A stretch of DNA of 64,000 bases from Amycolatopsis sp. CA-230715 (GCF_018736145.1 NZ_CP059997.1:10291501-10355500), one strand, 5' to 3'; counted from the stretch's first letter, positions 8,830 to 17,039 are shown. Program-made: numbers and translations. The notes: generated by a model from the sequence alone, not told the origin.

Positions 8830-9599
8830 CGAGATCCGAGCCGCACTGGCTGGACCTGCGCCCGTGGCCGCGGGTGGGATACACCCTCGTCGAGGTGACC
8901 GGCAGCCTCGGCATCACCACCTACCCGGTGCTGCGCGACGGGCTGCTGAAGATCGCCACGGAGGCGCCGGAGGCCGTGGTCGTCGACATCGACGGGGTGG
9001 AGGTGCTGGACTCCGCGCTGCTGAGCGTGTTCACCTTCGTGGCCACCAGGGTCGGCGACTGGCCCGGCGTCCCGTTCTCCCTGGTCGTCTCCCGGCCCGA
9101 CCACCTCGCCCTGATGCATCGCCGGTCGATCGACCGGTTCGTCACGGTGTGCGAGACCGTCGACGCGGCCCGGCGGTCCCTCGACAAGCCGGTTCGCCAC
9201 CGGTCAGGGCTGCGGCTGCCGCATGAAGAGGCGACCTCGGCCGCGGCGCGCCAGTTCACCGAGGGCAGGTGCGCGGAGTGGCACGTCCCCGAATTCCGGG
9301 ACGACGCACTCGTGATCGTCACCGAACTGGTCGAAAACACCATCCGCCACACCACCTCGGACGCCCGCGTGCGGCTCGAACTGCGCCGGGGCCTGTTCAC
9401 CGTGGCGGTCGCCGACGACGACCCGCGGCCAGCCGTGTTGCACGAGCGCACCAGCACCCTCGAGCACGGCCTCGGGCTGCACCTGGTCGCGGGTTCGGCC
9501 AAGGCGTGGGGCTCGAGCCCGGTGTGGGGCGGCGGCAAGATCGTCTGGGCCGTGCTGCCGAGCCGAACCTGGCCGACCAGGTCGTGGCGGGCAAGGTAG
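8826..9599 (+). CDS. STAS domain fused to a GHKL (anti-sigma-type) ATPase domain
   Basis: 257 residues. ATG overlaps the cheB stop (ATGA). Residues about 15-115 look like a STAS anti-anti-sigma domain (VEVTGSLGITTYPVLRD, VVVDIDGVEVLDSALL). After a basic linker comes a GHKL ATPase of the SpoIIAB/RsbW kind: the N box VTELVENTIRHT, a degenerate G1 box (VAVADDDPRP) and a GLGLHLV G2 box. One chain thus carries antagonist-like and kinase-like modules, placed between a methylesterase and a methyltransferase. This suggests partner switching tied to methylation-based sensing. Confidence 0.8.
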   Translation: MTRSEPHWLDLRPWPRVGYTLVEVTGSLGITTYPVLRDGLLKIATEAPEAVVVDIDGVEVLDSALLSVFTFVATRVGDWPGVPFSLVVSRPDHLALMHRRSIDRFVTVCETVDAARRSLDKPVRHRSGLRLPHEEATSAAARQFTEGRCAEWHVPEFRDDALVIVTELVENTIRHTTSDARVRLELRRGLFTVAVADDDPRPAVLHERTSTLEHGLGLHLVAGSAKAWGSSPVWGGGKIVWAVLPSRTWPTRSWRAR

Positions 9600-9610
9600 C
9601 GTGCGGGAGC

Positions 9611-11458
9611 GTGACCGAGTCCCACGACGAAACCACGAGTGAGTTCGAATCGGTGCTCGCGTACTTGAAGGAGTCACGCGGCTTCGACTTCACCGGCTAC
9701 AAGCGCAGCAGCCTCATGCGCCGCGTCCGCAGGCGGATGGACCAGCTCGGCATCGAGAGCTACGCCGACTACATCGACCAGCTCCAGGTCAACTCCGAGG
9801 AGTTCGTCGCCCTCTTCAACACCATCCTGATCAACGTGACAGGGTTCTTCCGGGACCCCGAGGCGTGGGAGTTCCTCCGCACCGAGGTCGTGCCCGCGAT
9901 ACTGGCCGAGCGCAACCCGGAGGACCCGATCCGGGTGTGGAGCGCGGGCTGCGCGGGCGGTCAAGAGGCTTACAGCCTCGCGATGCTGTTCGCCGACGCG
10001 ATCGGCACGGACGCGTTCCGGCAGCGTGTGAAGATCTACGCCACCGATGTCGACGAAGAAGCGCTGGGCCAGGCGCGCCACGCGGCTTACACCGCGAGCG
10101 AGGTCGAAGGACTGTCCGAGGCGCAGCTCGACCAGTACTTCGAGCTGCAGGGCAACCGGTACTGCTTCCGCAAGGACCTGCGCCGGTCGGTCATCTTCGG
10201 CCGCAACGACCTCGTGCAGGACGCGCCGATCTCCCGCATCGACCTGCTCGTGTGCCGCAACACGCTGATGTACCTCAACGCCGAAACCCAGACGAAGATC
10301 CTCGAACGGTTCCACTTCGCGCTGGCGCCCCGCGGCCTGCTCTTCCTCGGCAAGGCGGAGATGCTGCTCAGCCACGCCCGGATCTTCGAGCCGATCGACC
10401 TCAAGCGCCGGGTGTTCCGCAGGGCCACGAACGCACCGGTCAGCTACAACCACTTCGTCTCCCATTCCTTCCCGCAGCGGCGCGCCTACGACATCAACGG
10501 GATCGAAGAATTGCGTGAGCACGCTTTTTCCGCGAGCCCCGTGGCACAGCTCGTGGTGACCGAGGACGAGACGACGGCGTTGATCAACCAGCAGGCCGAG
10601 ATCGCGTTCGGACTGTCCGAACGCGACGTGGGCAGGCCACTGCGCGATCTCGACGTGTCCTACCGGCCGGTCGCGCTGCGCGCCTACGTCGAACAGGCCC
10701 GCATGGAGCGGCGCTCGCTGCGGATCAAGGACGTCGAATGGCGCCGCGCCGGAGAGACCGTGTGGTACGAGGTGCACGTGAACCCGTTGCTGGGCAAGGA
10801 CAAGAAGCTCCTCGGCGTGTCCGTGGTGTTCCACGACGTCAGCTGGGCGCGGCAGCTGCTGACCGAACTGGAGCACACCAACCGGCAGCTGGAATCGGCC
10901 TACGAGGAACTCCAGTCCACCAACGAAGAACTCGAAACCACCAACGAGGAACTCCAGTCCACGGTCGAGGAGCTGGAGACGACCAACGAGGAACTCCAGT
11001 CCACGAACGAGGAACTGGAGACCATGAACGAGGAGCTGCAGTCCACCAACGACGAACTGCAGACCATCAACGACGCCCTGCGCGAACGCAGCGTCGACCT
11101 CGACGAGGTGAACGACTTCCTCGAGTCCGTGATGACCTCGATCAAGGCGGGCATCATCGTCCTCGACACCGAGATGCGGGTGAAGGCGTGGAACCGCGGT
11201 GCCGAAGACCTGTGGGGGTTGCGGCGCGACGAAGCCGAGGGCACGCACCTGCTCAACCTCGACATCGGGCTGCCGATGACCGACCTGCGCCCCGCGGTGC
11301 TCGAAGCGCTCGCCGACGCGGGCTTCCACAGCACCACCACCGTGGAAGCGATCAACCGCCGCGGACGCAAGGCGGTCGTCCGCATCCAGTGCGGGGCGCT
11401 GCACGGCGCCGGCGGCGAAAGCCACGGCGCCCTGCTCCTGATGGAGGAAAGCGGCTGA
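9611..11458 (+). CDS. CheR-type methyltransferase with coiled coil and PAS domains
   Basis: 615 residues from GTG 9611, 11 bp after the STAS-ATPase stop; an AGGTAG lies upstream. Residues about 10-275 form the CheR methyltransferase with all-helical N-domain and the SAM site VWSAGCAGGQEAYSLAM, then FGRNDLV and LVCRNTLMYL. A PAS-like domain follows (about 310-400), then a heptad-rich coiled coil built of ELQSTNEELETTNEE-type repeats (about 420-490), and a second PAS domain. CheB-CheR fusion proteins in other bacteria have the same CheR-coil-PAS tail; here CheB is a separate gene. Confidence 0.92.
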   Translation: MTESHDETTSEFESVLAYLKESRGFDFTGYKRSSLMRRVRRRMDQLGIESYADYIDQLQVNSEEFVALFNTILINVTGFFRDPEAWEFLRTEVVPAILAERNPEDPIRVWSAGCAGGQEAYSLAMLFADAIGTDAFRQRVKIYATDVDEEALGQARHAAYTASEVEGLSEAQLDQYFELQGNRYCFRKDLRRSVIFGRNDLVQDAPISRIDLLVCRNTLMYLNAETQTKILERFHFALAPRGLLFLGKAEMLLSHARIFEPIDLKRRVFRRATNAPVSYNHFVSHSFPQRRAYDINGIEELREHAFSASPVAQLVVTEDETTALINQQAEIAFGLSERDVGRPLRDLDVSYRPVALRAYVEQARMERRSLRIKDVEWRRAGETVWYEVHVNPLLGKDKKLLGVSVVFHDVSWARQLLTELEHTNRQLESAYEELQSTNEELETTNEELQSTVEELETTNEELQSTNEELETMNEELQSTNDELQTINDALRERSVDLDEVNDFLESVMTSIKAGIIVLDTEMRVKAWNRGAEDLWGLRRDEAEGTHLLNLDIGLPMTDLRPAVLEALADAGFHSTTTVEAINRRGRKAVVRIQCGALHGAGGESHGALLLMEESG

Positions 11459-11487
11459 CGGCCCGGATCGTGCGCGAACCGGGTCTC

Positions 11488-11703
11488 CTACCGCACTCGC
11501 TTGCCGTTCGCGTCGTAGCACTCGCACCTGTGACTCAGGTGCTCATGCACATCGCAGACCGGAACGAGCGGGTTCCCGGGCTCTACCATGTGCCGAAACC
11601 CGTTGCCACGCAACCAATTCAGCGCAGCCGCCCGGTCGCTGGGCGAGGACGTTCGCGACTCATAGACGCGAAATAGCTTCCTCGCACGCTCCACCTCGCT
11701 CAT
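11488..11703 (-). CDS. Small Cys/His-containing hypothetical protein
   Basis: 71 residues. ATG overlaps the stop of the gene upstream (ATGA), the last of three coupled small ORFs. It is rich in charged residues at the N-terminus and carries a C-terminal cluster of Cys and His (CDVHEHLSHRCECYD) that could bind a metal. I do not recognise a family. The cluster sits next to an XRE regulator gene transcribed in the same direction, an arrangement common in Pseudonocardiaceae. Confidence 0.5.
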   Translation of the reverse strand: MSEVERARKLFRVYESRTSSPSDRAAALNWLRGNGFRHMVEPGNPLVPVCDVHEHLSHRCECYDANGKRVR

Positions 11704-11897
11704 GCCCCCGCACCACCCGGATCACTGACCAACGCCAACCCGGCACACCGCGCGCAGACCGTCGCATTCGGACCGATACCCGGACCGAAAACGAGGCCAC
11801 ACCTGACTTTCAGCGTCACCCCATCACGATCACGATGCATCCGCAGCAACAAATGCCGACGACCATCGTCGCAACGCACCCACACCATCGCCGTCAC
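11700..11897 (-). CDS. Small CxxC hypothetical protein
   Basis: 65 residues using the GTG at 11897 that overlaps the preceding stop (GTGA); an ATG lies three codons further in. The chain has a lone Cys in VWVRCDD, a Cys in VRCGL and a C-terminal CARC pair, so it may hold one zinc ion. It is coupled at both ends to its neighbours. No function is recognised. Confidence 0.45.
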   Translation of the reverse strand: MTAMVWVRCDDGRRHLLLRMHRDRDGVTLKVRCGLVFGPGIGPNATVCARCAGLALVSDPGGAGA

Positions 11898-12187
11898 ACC
11901 CACACCTCGCCTGGCGCGAGGAGCACGGTGTACCGGTTCCGCTGTATCCACCGGGCGCACTTCGGGCACGTGCCGATGAGCGCGGCCGGTGCCGGAATGC
12001 GCTTGGCGGAGATCTGCGAACGCGGATGGAAGTCGTGGTACGGCGACACGTGCGCCGGAGGCTGAAGGAGGTTGACCGCCTCGTCCTCCAACTCCCCCAC
12101 CCGATACAGGTGCGGAAGGCAATCACCCGCGAACCACCGGGTCGCCACACGAAGGCTCGGCGGCGTGTTCGTACTGCTGTCTGTCAC
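11894..12187 (-). CDS. Small hypothetical protein with CPKC motif
   Basis: 97 residues. It is the first gene of a three-ORF set downstream of the XRE gene, separated from it by 62 bp. The C-terminal half contains GTCPKCARWIQRN, a two-Cys knuckle that would need a partner ligand to bind zinc; the N-terminal half includes a His-rich turn (HVSPYHDFHP). No known family is recognised. The frame is supported mainly by coupling to the next two ORFs. Confidence 0.45.
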   Translation of the reverse strand: MTDSSTNTPPSLRVATRWFAGDCLPHLYRVGELEDEAVNLLQPPAHVSPYHDFHPRSQISAKRIPAPAALIGTCPKCARWIQRNRYTVLLAPGEVWV

Positions 12188-12220
12188 GTCGCGGACGGTA
12201 ATAACCGCTGATCATGGGAC

Positions 12221-12237
12221 GTGTCCTAGCGGGACAC
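12221..12237. repeat. GTGTCC-N5-GGACAC inverted repeat
   Basis: A 17-bp site with perfect 6-bp arms in the short gap between the XRE gene stop (12250) and the first small ORF (12187). It may be an operator of the XRE protein or a weak terminator; the sequence alone does not decide. Confidence 0.4.
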
Positions 12238-12249
12238 ACTCCAGGCACT

Positions 12250-13443
12250 TCACCCAGTCGGGGCAACACCCAGCCGCCAAGCCAGACCTCGCAGCTCCCG
12301 GCCTTCATCCGAGTCACGCCGGACGCGGTGAAGCTGGTTCGACACTATTTCTCGGACAAACACATTCGTCCGAATCTTCTGAGGCGTCAACTGTTCCGCC
12401 TTGAGCAACGCAGATATGCCGCGCGCCCGCGAAGACTTCTCGGGAAGCAAAGCGCGCCCGAGGTCAGACCAAAATGCGGCCTGCCGATGTGCCACTCGAA
12501 GTGGCTGCGGCGGGCGTCCCCGCTGCGCCAGCTCAGCAACCTTGGGGCCGTACCCGAGTTCGACACCGATCGAAACCCGCCAGATGTCGACATTGGTCCG
12601 GGTGAAGTCCGTCCGCGTCCAGGGGCGATCATCAGTGTCTATGATCGCGGCAAGTTCCGCGGCCTCACCCAGGCGCCCCAGAGCTGTATCCTCATCTCCA
12701 ACCACTGCGGATGCCATCGCTGCCGTGAGATTCGCCATGCCTCGAAGGTGCTTTGGTACCTGCATGTCATCAGCGATAGCCGATGCCAGTTCCCGTTGCC
12801 GGAACCTGTTGCGGCCGCCGATGATCTGCGCCCGCCGCCATGCCACATCAGCAATAGCTTCAGCGTCTTCGAGTTCTTCCGCTGCTTGTCGCATACGTTC
12901 GACAGCAAGAGAGGGGACTCCGGGAATGCCGAGATCGAGCGAGACATACGCAATCGATTTATAGGTTCCGATCAAGCCGAGCAAAGCAGGCCTGCGATAG
13001 GTCTGGTCCGCCGCCAGTGCGAGAAGCTCCGGGATCAGCTTCGGCAGCAAGGTCGCTTGTGCCAAGTAATCCGCGTTGGGGCGCAGAACCTTATTGAGCA
13101 GGTCGATCTCTGATGCAATTTCACGCCAGGGACGGACTGCAGCGTCTGGTTTTTCGTCTACCCGCCACCCGGTCAGTGCGTCTTCGACACGTCCCATTCC
13201 TTCGCGGAGCTCTTCGCCAAGAGGATCACGAGCAGGGTAAGGTTTTCCCACTAAATCCGCAGGTGACACCCGCAGTGTCAGCGCGAGAGAATCAAGCGCT
13301 CCCCGCTTGGTGACTGGTTTCTCGCCCCGTTCGATCTTCGCGAGATAGCCGTAACTCAGCCCCGACAACTCGGCGGCGGCGCGAATGGTCAACCCGCGCC
13401 GCTCCCGCGCTTCGCGGATGTTCCGGCCGATAGTGGCGTCCAT
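12250..13443 (-). CDS. XRE-family regulator with helical repeat C-terminal domain
   Basis: 397 residues from the ATG at 13443, preceded by GAAGGG. The first 65 residues form an XRE helix-turn-helix (IREARERRGLTIRAAAELSG then YGYLAKIERGEKPVTKR). The remaining 330 residues are Ala/Leu-rich helices resembling TPR repeats, as in many actinobacterial peptide- or signal-sensing regulators. The three small ORFs downstream run in the same direction. A palindrome at 13589-13605 lies upstream. The regulated process is unknown. Confidence 0.85.
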   Translation of the reverse strand: MDATIGRNIREARERRGLTIRAAAELSGLSYGYLAKIERGEKPVTKRGALDSLALTLRVSPADLVGKPYPARDPLGEELREGMGRVEDALTGWRVDEKPDAAVRPWREIASEIDLLNKVLRPNADYLAQATLLPKLIPELLALAADQTYRRPALLGLIGTYKSIAYVSLDLGIPGVPSLAVERMRQAAEELEDAEAIADVAWRRAQIIGGRNRFRQRELASAIADDMQVPKHLRGMANLTAAMASAVVGDEDTALGRLGEAAELAAIIDTDDRPWTRTDFTRTNVDIWRVSIGVELGYGPKVAELAQRGRPPQPLRVAHRQAAFWSDLGRALLPEKSSRARGISALLKAEQLTPQKIRTNVFVREIVSNQLHRVRRDSDEGRELRGLAWRLGVAPTG

Positions 13444-13588
13444 CGCAGGTATCACCCTTCGCGGAATCGACCCCTTCGCGTGCCCCCCGGCCCGTCGACC
13501 GGGGGCGTTTGCTCCGCGAGGAGGTACACCACCAGGGTAGCCGTTACCTGACCGGGTGAAATCGGCCAGCTCGGGTGGAGAAATTATT

Positions 13589-13605
13589 AGCGATAACACA
13601 TCGCT
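13589..13605. promoter_or_regulatory. AGCGAT-N5-ATCGCT inverted repeat upstream of the XRE gene
   Basis: Perfect 6-bp arms in an AT-richer patch of the 313-bp gap between the XRE start and the DUF1801 gene end. Position 146 bp before the XRE start is suited to an operator. The rest of this gap holds the terminator hairpin at 13718 and nothing else I can support. Confidence 0.4.
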
Positions 13606-13717
13606 CATCAACCCCCGGTCGCGGTCACGGTGCGACCGGACGCGACCGGCTCCCTCGGCGGCACGTGAACCTCCTTGAACCGCAACGACTGCTGCCCGAA
13701 CTGCCACGCGACGGTGA

Positions 13718-13750
13718 GCCGGGCCCGTACGAGCGGTGTACGGGCCCGGC
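13718..13750 (-). terminator. Hairpin terminator after the DUF1801 gene
   Basis: A 13-bp perfect GC-rich stem (arms 13718-13730 and 13738-13750, GCCGGGCCCGTAC and complement) with a 7-nt loop begins 7 bp past the DUF1801 stop. No T run follows, as is usual for actinobacterial terminators. Confidence 0.7.
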
Positions 13751-13756
13751 ACCCGC

Positions 13757-14185
13757 TTATCGCACCGCTTGCGCCACCAGCGTGGCGATTCTCTTCTCCA
13801 CGGCGGGTGTCACGTCGGTGAGCGCGAAGCCCGCCGGCCACATCGGGCCGTCGTCGAGGGCCGCCTGGTCGCTGAAACCGAGCGTCGCGTAGCGCGCCTT
13901 GAACTTCTCCGCGCTCTGGAAGAAGCAGACGACCTTGCCGTCGAGCGCGTAGGACGGCATGCCGTACCACAGCTTCGGCTCCAGAACCGGCGCGTGCGCC
14001 GTGACGACCGCGTGGACGCGCTCGGCCAGCACCCGGTCCGCCGGGACCATCTCGGCGATCTTCGCGAGGACGTCCCGCTCCGCCTGCGCCGCCTTGTCGG
14101 CCTGGGAGGCACGCCGGGCGGCGGTCTTCAACTCCTTGGCGTGTTCCTTCATCGCGGCGCGCTCTTCGACCGTGAAGCTGCTCAT
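13757..14185 (-). CDS. DUF1801-family (YdhG/iron-chaperone-like) protein
   Basis: 142 residues from the ATG at 14185, which has AGGAGGA directly upstream and is better than a start ten codons earlier. The C-terminal two thirds show family features: PKLWYGMPSYALDGKVVCFFQ, then KARYATLGFSD and a DGPMWP turn. The N-terminal 45 residues are charged and helical. This fold resembles frataxin-like/YdhG proteins of unknown role. It is divergent from a TetR gene, and the shared promoter carries two matching palindromes, so the TetR protein probably controls it. Confidence 0.8.
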   Translation of the reverse strand: MSSFTVEERAAMKEHAKELKTAARRASQADKAAQAERDVLAKIAEMVPADRVLAERVHAVVTAHAPVLEPKLWYGMPSYALDGKVVCFFQSAEKFKARYATLGFSDQAALDDGPMWPAGFALTDVTPAVEKRIATLVAQAVR

Positions 14186-14207
14186 GAGAATCCTCCTAGG
14201 GGTTTTC

Positions 14208-14222
14208 GGCACGGTGCGTGCC
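14208..14222. promoter_or_regulatory. TetR operator 1 (GGCACG-N3-CGTGCC)
   Basis: GGCACGGTGCGTGCC has perfect 6-bp arms, extended to 7 bp by flanking C/G. It lies 23 bp upstream of the DUF1801 ATG and matches the site at 14264. Confidence 0.7.
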
Positions 14223-14263
14223 GTTAACCGTCATCATGACCATTGGGCCGGTGGACTGTCAAT

Positions 14264-14278
14264 GGCACGATGCGTGCC
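14264..14278. promoter_or_regulatory. TetR operator 2 (GGCACG-N3-CGTGCC)
   Basis: GGCACGATGCGTGCC matches the site at 14208 except for one central base and ends 16 bp before the TetR start codon. This is a good position for autorepression. Confidence 0.7.
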
Positions 14279-14293
14279 GATAGACTCGGGGGC

Positions 14294-14869
14294 ATGGCCA
14301 CGGAACCACGGCGGCGAGGCGCCGCCCGCACCGACGAGCTCCTCCGGACGACCATCGAGCTCGCCACCGAGGGCGGTTACGCCGGGCTGAGCATCGAAGC
14401 CGTCGCGCGCCGGGCGGGCGTCGGGAAGCACACGATCTACCGGCGCTGGCCGTCGATGGCGGCGCTGCTGCTGGACGCGCTCAGTCGCGTGTGGACCACC
14501 GACCTCGACTACCACGACACCGGCGACGTCCGCGCCGACCTGCGCGAGCAGTTCCTGCGGTCGGCCCCCGCGCTCGCCGCACCGCCGATCGGGCCCGTCT
14601 ACCGCGCGCTGATCGCGGAAGCCCAAGCCGACGACACCCTGCGCGCCACGCTGCACGACCGATTCCTCCGCACCGTCGAGGAACGCACGCTCGCGCGGAT
14701 CGTCCGCGCCCAGCGAGCCGGGGAGCTCGTGGCCGGTGCCGACCTGACGTTCCCGGCCGAAGTCCTGTGCGGCACGTTGTACTACCGCTACCTGCTGTCG
14801 ACACGCCTCGCCGACGAGAAGGCCGTCGACGCTTTGCTGGACATGTTCATGGCCGCCTACGGGCATTAG
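14294..14869 (+). CDS. TetR-family regulator
   Basis: 191 residues from ATG 14294. The N-terminal helix-turn-helix is typical (ATEGGYAGLSIEAVARRAGV, then KHTIYRRWPS). The C-terminal ligand domain resembles the TetR_C_11 type, with a YRALIAEAQ motif and an FPAEVLCGTLYYRYL helix. It is divergent from the DUF1801 gene, and twin GGCACG-N3-CGTGCC palindromes lie in the shared promoter. It probably represses itself and the DUF1801 gene; the ligand is unknown. Confidence 0.92.
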   Translation: MATEPRRRGAARTDELLRTTIELATEGGYAGLSIEAVARRAGVGKHTIYRRWPSMAALLLDALSRVWTTDLDYHDTGDVRADLREQFLRSAPALAAPPIGPVYRALIAEAQADDTLRATLHDRFLRTVEERTLARIVRAQRAGELVAGADLTFPAEVLCGTLYYRYLLSTRLADEKAVDALLDMFMAAYGH

Positions 14870-14930
14870 CCTGCCGCTCGACCACCTGAGCGTGGACGGC
14901 TCTCGCCGCACACCGTCACGGGCGGTGCGC

Positions 14931-16922
14931 TCAGACGACCTTGGCGTCGATCAGCTGCTGCCAGATCTCGCCCTGGTCGACGACTTCGACCTCGAGCTTC
15001 TCGGCCTTGGCGAGCTTGCTGGCGCCGACCTCGGCGCCGGTGATCAGCATGTCCGTGCTCGCCGAGACCGACGAAGCGATGCTCGCGCCCGCTTTCTCGC
15101 ACAGGCGCTGGAAAGTCGGGCGGGGCACCTTCTCCCCGGAGCGCGGGTCGCTGATCGCGCCGGTGACCACGACCGTCTTCCCGGCCAGCGGCGCACCGGC
15201 CGCGACCACCGGGGGCAGGTCTTCCTCGCGCACGTCGAGGGAAACCCCGCGCTCCCGCAGCCGTTCCAGCTCGGGCCGCAGCCGGGTGAGGTGCTCGACC
15301 AGCGAGGCGGCGACCTTCGGCCCGATGTCCTCCACCGCCACGAGCGCGTCCACGCCCGCGTCGGCGACCTCTTCCAGCGACCCGAACCCCGCCCGGCACA
15401 ACCGGGCCGCGGTGCCGTCGGAGGCCATCGGGATCGCGAGCCCGATCAGCGCCCGGCGCAGGCCGACCGCGCGGCTGGCGTCGATCGACTCGATCATGCG
15501 CGTCGCCGACACCTCGCCGACGCGGTCGAACTCCAGCAACCGCTCCTTGGTCAGCCGGTAGAAGTCCGACGGGTGCTCCAGCTCCCCTGCCTCGGCGAGC
15601 CGTTCGATCCACACCCCGCCGATGGCGTCGATGTCCGCCGCCGCCCTCGACGCCCAGTGGATCAGCCGCCGCACGGTCTGCGCGGGACAGGACACGTTGG
15701 TGCAGAACAACTCCCGGCTATTGCCCTGTTCGGTCAGCGGCTGCGCGCACGACGGGCAGTCCGCCGGTGGCACGATCTCGACCTCCGCGCCGGTGCGCTT
15801 CGACTCGTCGAGCACCCCGGCGACGAACGGGATCACGTCACCCGCGCGGCGCACCAGCACCGTGTCGCCGATCTTGATCCCGCGGGCGCGGATCACCTCC
15901 TGGTTGGCCAGCGTCGCGCGGGTGACCGTGGTCCCGCCGACGAACACCGGCTCCAGCCACGCCACCGGCGCGATCTTGCCGGTCTTCCCGACGTCCCAGA
16001 CCACATCGGACAGCACGGTGGTCTTCTCCTCTGCGGCGAACTTGAACGCCAGCGCGCCGCGCGGCGAGCTCGACCGCGTGCCCGCGGCGGCGTAGGCGTC
16101 GCGATCGGCCAGCCGCAGCACGGCGCCGTCCAGGTCGTAGTCCAGCTCGTTGCGCCGCCGCTCGATCTCGGAGATCACCGCCTGTGCCGCTTCGGCGTCG
16201 GCGCAGTGCCGCATGTCGGCCGCGGCGAACCCGAGCGTGCGCAGCGCACCGTCCAAATCGGACTCCGCGCTGTCCGGATCGGTGTGCAGGTCGAAGGCGA
16301 GGAATTGCAGGCGCCGCTCGGCCACGGTGGCCGGGTCCTTCGCCCGCAGCGTGCCCGCCGCGGCGTTGCGCGGGTTGATCAGCGGCTTGTCCGGGTGCGC
16401 GGCGTTGTAGGCGGCGAAGGTGGAACGCAGCATGACCGTCTCGCCGCGCACCTCGACCCGGCCAGGCGCGTCGATGCGCTCGGGCACCCCGCTGGTCAGC
16501 ACCCGCACCAGCGGGGTCACGTCGTCACCGGTGGTGCCGTCGCCGCGGGTGACCGCCCGCGCCAGCCGTCCGTCTTCGTAGACCAGTGCCAGCGACAACC
16601 CGTCCAGCTTCGGCATCACCACCACCGGCTGGCCGGGGAACCGGTCGAAGAACGCCACGACCTGCTCGGGCTTGGTCGCCTTCTCCAGCGACAGCATGGG
16701 GCGCGAGTGCCGCACCGGCGCGTGCAGCACCGTCGGCGCGCCCACCCGCTCCAACGGGTTCGGCTCCGGCGCCAGGTCAGGGTTCGCCTCGATCAGCCCG
16801 CGCAGCTCGTCCTCGAGTTCGTCGTACTCGGCGTCGGCGACTTTCGGCGAGCCGCGGTAGTAGGCGTCGCGCAGCGCCACGACCTGATCGGCGAGTTCCT
16901 GAATGCGTTTCCCAGCGTCCAC
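14931..16922 (-). CDS. ligA: NAD-dependent DNA ligase, divergent LigA paralogue
   Basis: 663 residues from GTG 16922. All LigA parts are present: an N-terminal Ia-like segment (YYRGSPKVADAEYDELE), adenylation motif KLDG (Lys105), an OB fold, a four-cysteine zinc finger (CPSC...CTNVSCP), helix-hairpin-helix repeats and a C-terminal BRCT domain. Several segments depart from the usual consensus: MLSLEKAT in place of MLSLDNAF, and DVGKTGKIAPVAW near the OB fold. The neighbours are unrelated and gatC is absent, so this is plausibly an accessory second ligase rather than the housekeeping copy. Confidence 0.9.
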   Translation of the reverse strand: MDAGKRIQELADQVVALRDAYYRGSPKVADAEYDELEDELRGLIEANPDLAPEPNPLERVGAPTVLHAPVRHSRPMLSLEKATKPEQVVAFFDRFPGQPVVVMPKLDGLSLALVYEDGRLARAVTRGDGTTGDDVTPLVRVLTSGVPERIDAPGRVEVRGETVMLRSTFAAYNAAHPDKPLINPRNAAAGTLRAKDPATVAERRLQFLAFDLHTDPDSAESDLDGALRTLGFAAADMRHCADAEAAQAVISEIERRRNELDYDLDGAVLRLADRDAYAAAGTRSSSPRGALAFKFAAEEKTTVLSDVVWDVGKTGKIAPVAWLEPVFVGGTTVTRATLANQEVIRARGIKIGDTVLVRRAGDVIPFVAGVLDESKRTGAEVEIVPPADCPSCAQPLTEQGNSRELFCTNVSCPAQTVRRLIHWASRAAADIDAIGGVWIERLAEAGELEHPSDFYRLTKERLLEFDRVGEVSATRMIESIDASRAVGLRRALIGLAIPMASDGTAARLCRAGFGSLEEVADAGVDALVAVEDIGPKVAASLVEHLTRLRPELERLRERGVSLDVREEDLPPVVAAGAPLAGKTVVVTGAISDPRSGEKVPRPTFQRLCEKAGASIASSVSASTDMLITGAEVGASKLAKAEKLEVEVVDQGEIWQQLIDAKVV

Positions 16923-16985
16923 GGCACAGCACGCTACCCGTGCCCACCGACAGGACCGGGCAAGTGCCGATCCGCCCGCGAGTTC

Positions 16986-16996
16986 CGCCGTGAGCG
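16986..16996. promoter_or_regulatory. ClgR-type box before the clgR/popR-like gene
   Basis: CGCCGTGAGCG (reverse CGCTCACGGCG) fits the published ClgR consensus CGCY-NAN-RGCG. It ends 44 bp before the regulator ATG. The clpP operon has a matching site at the same distance, at 18649. Confidence 0.65.
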
Positions 16997-17039
16997 TAAG
17001 CGCTGCCACCGGGTGCCGGAGGAGTGCCAGGATGACGGC

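Noticed and set aside
10890..11085. Tandem short repeat in DNA
   Set aside because: It encodes the heptad-like ELQSTNEE coiled coil of the CheR-PAS protein, a known family feature, not a separate repeat element or CRISPR.
9674..11527. Long minus-strand open frame of 617 codons opposite the CheR-PAS gene
   Set aside because: It mirrors the coding strand of a clear CheR protein. Its repeats are only the antisense of the coiled-coil codons and it has no recognisable domain.
14892..17039. Plus-strand frame running into the ClgR/PopR-like gene
   Set aside because: The part before 17040 is antisense to ligA with a shadow-like composition; only the last 115 codons match a real family.
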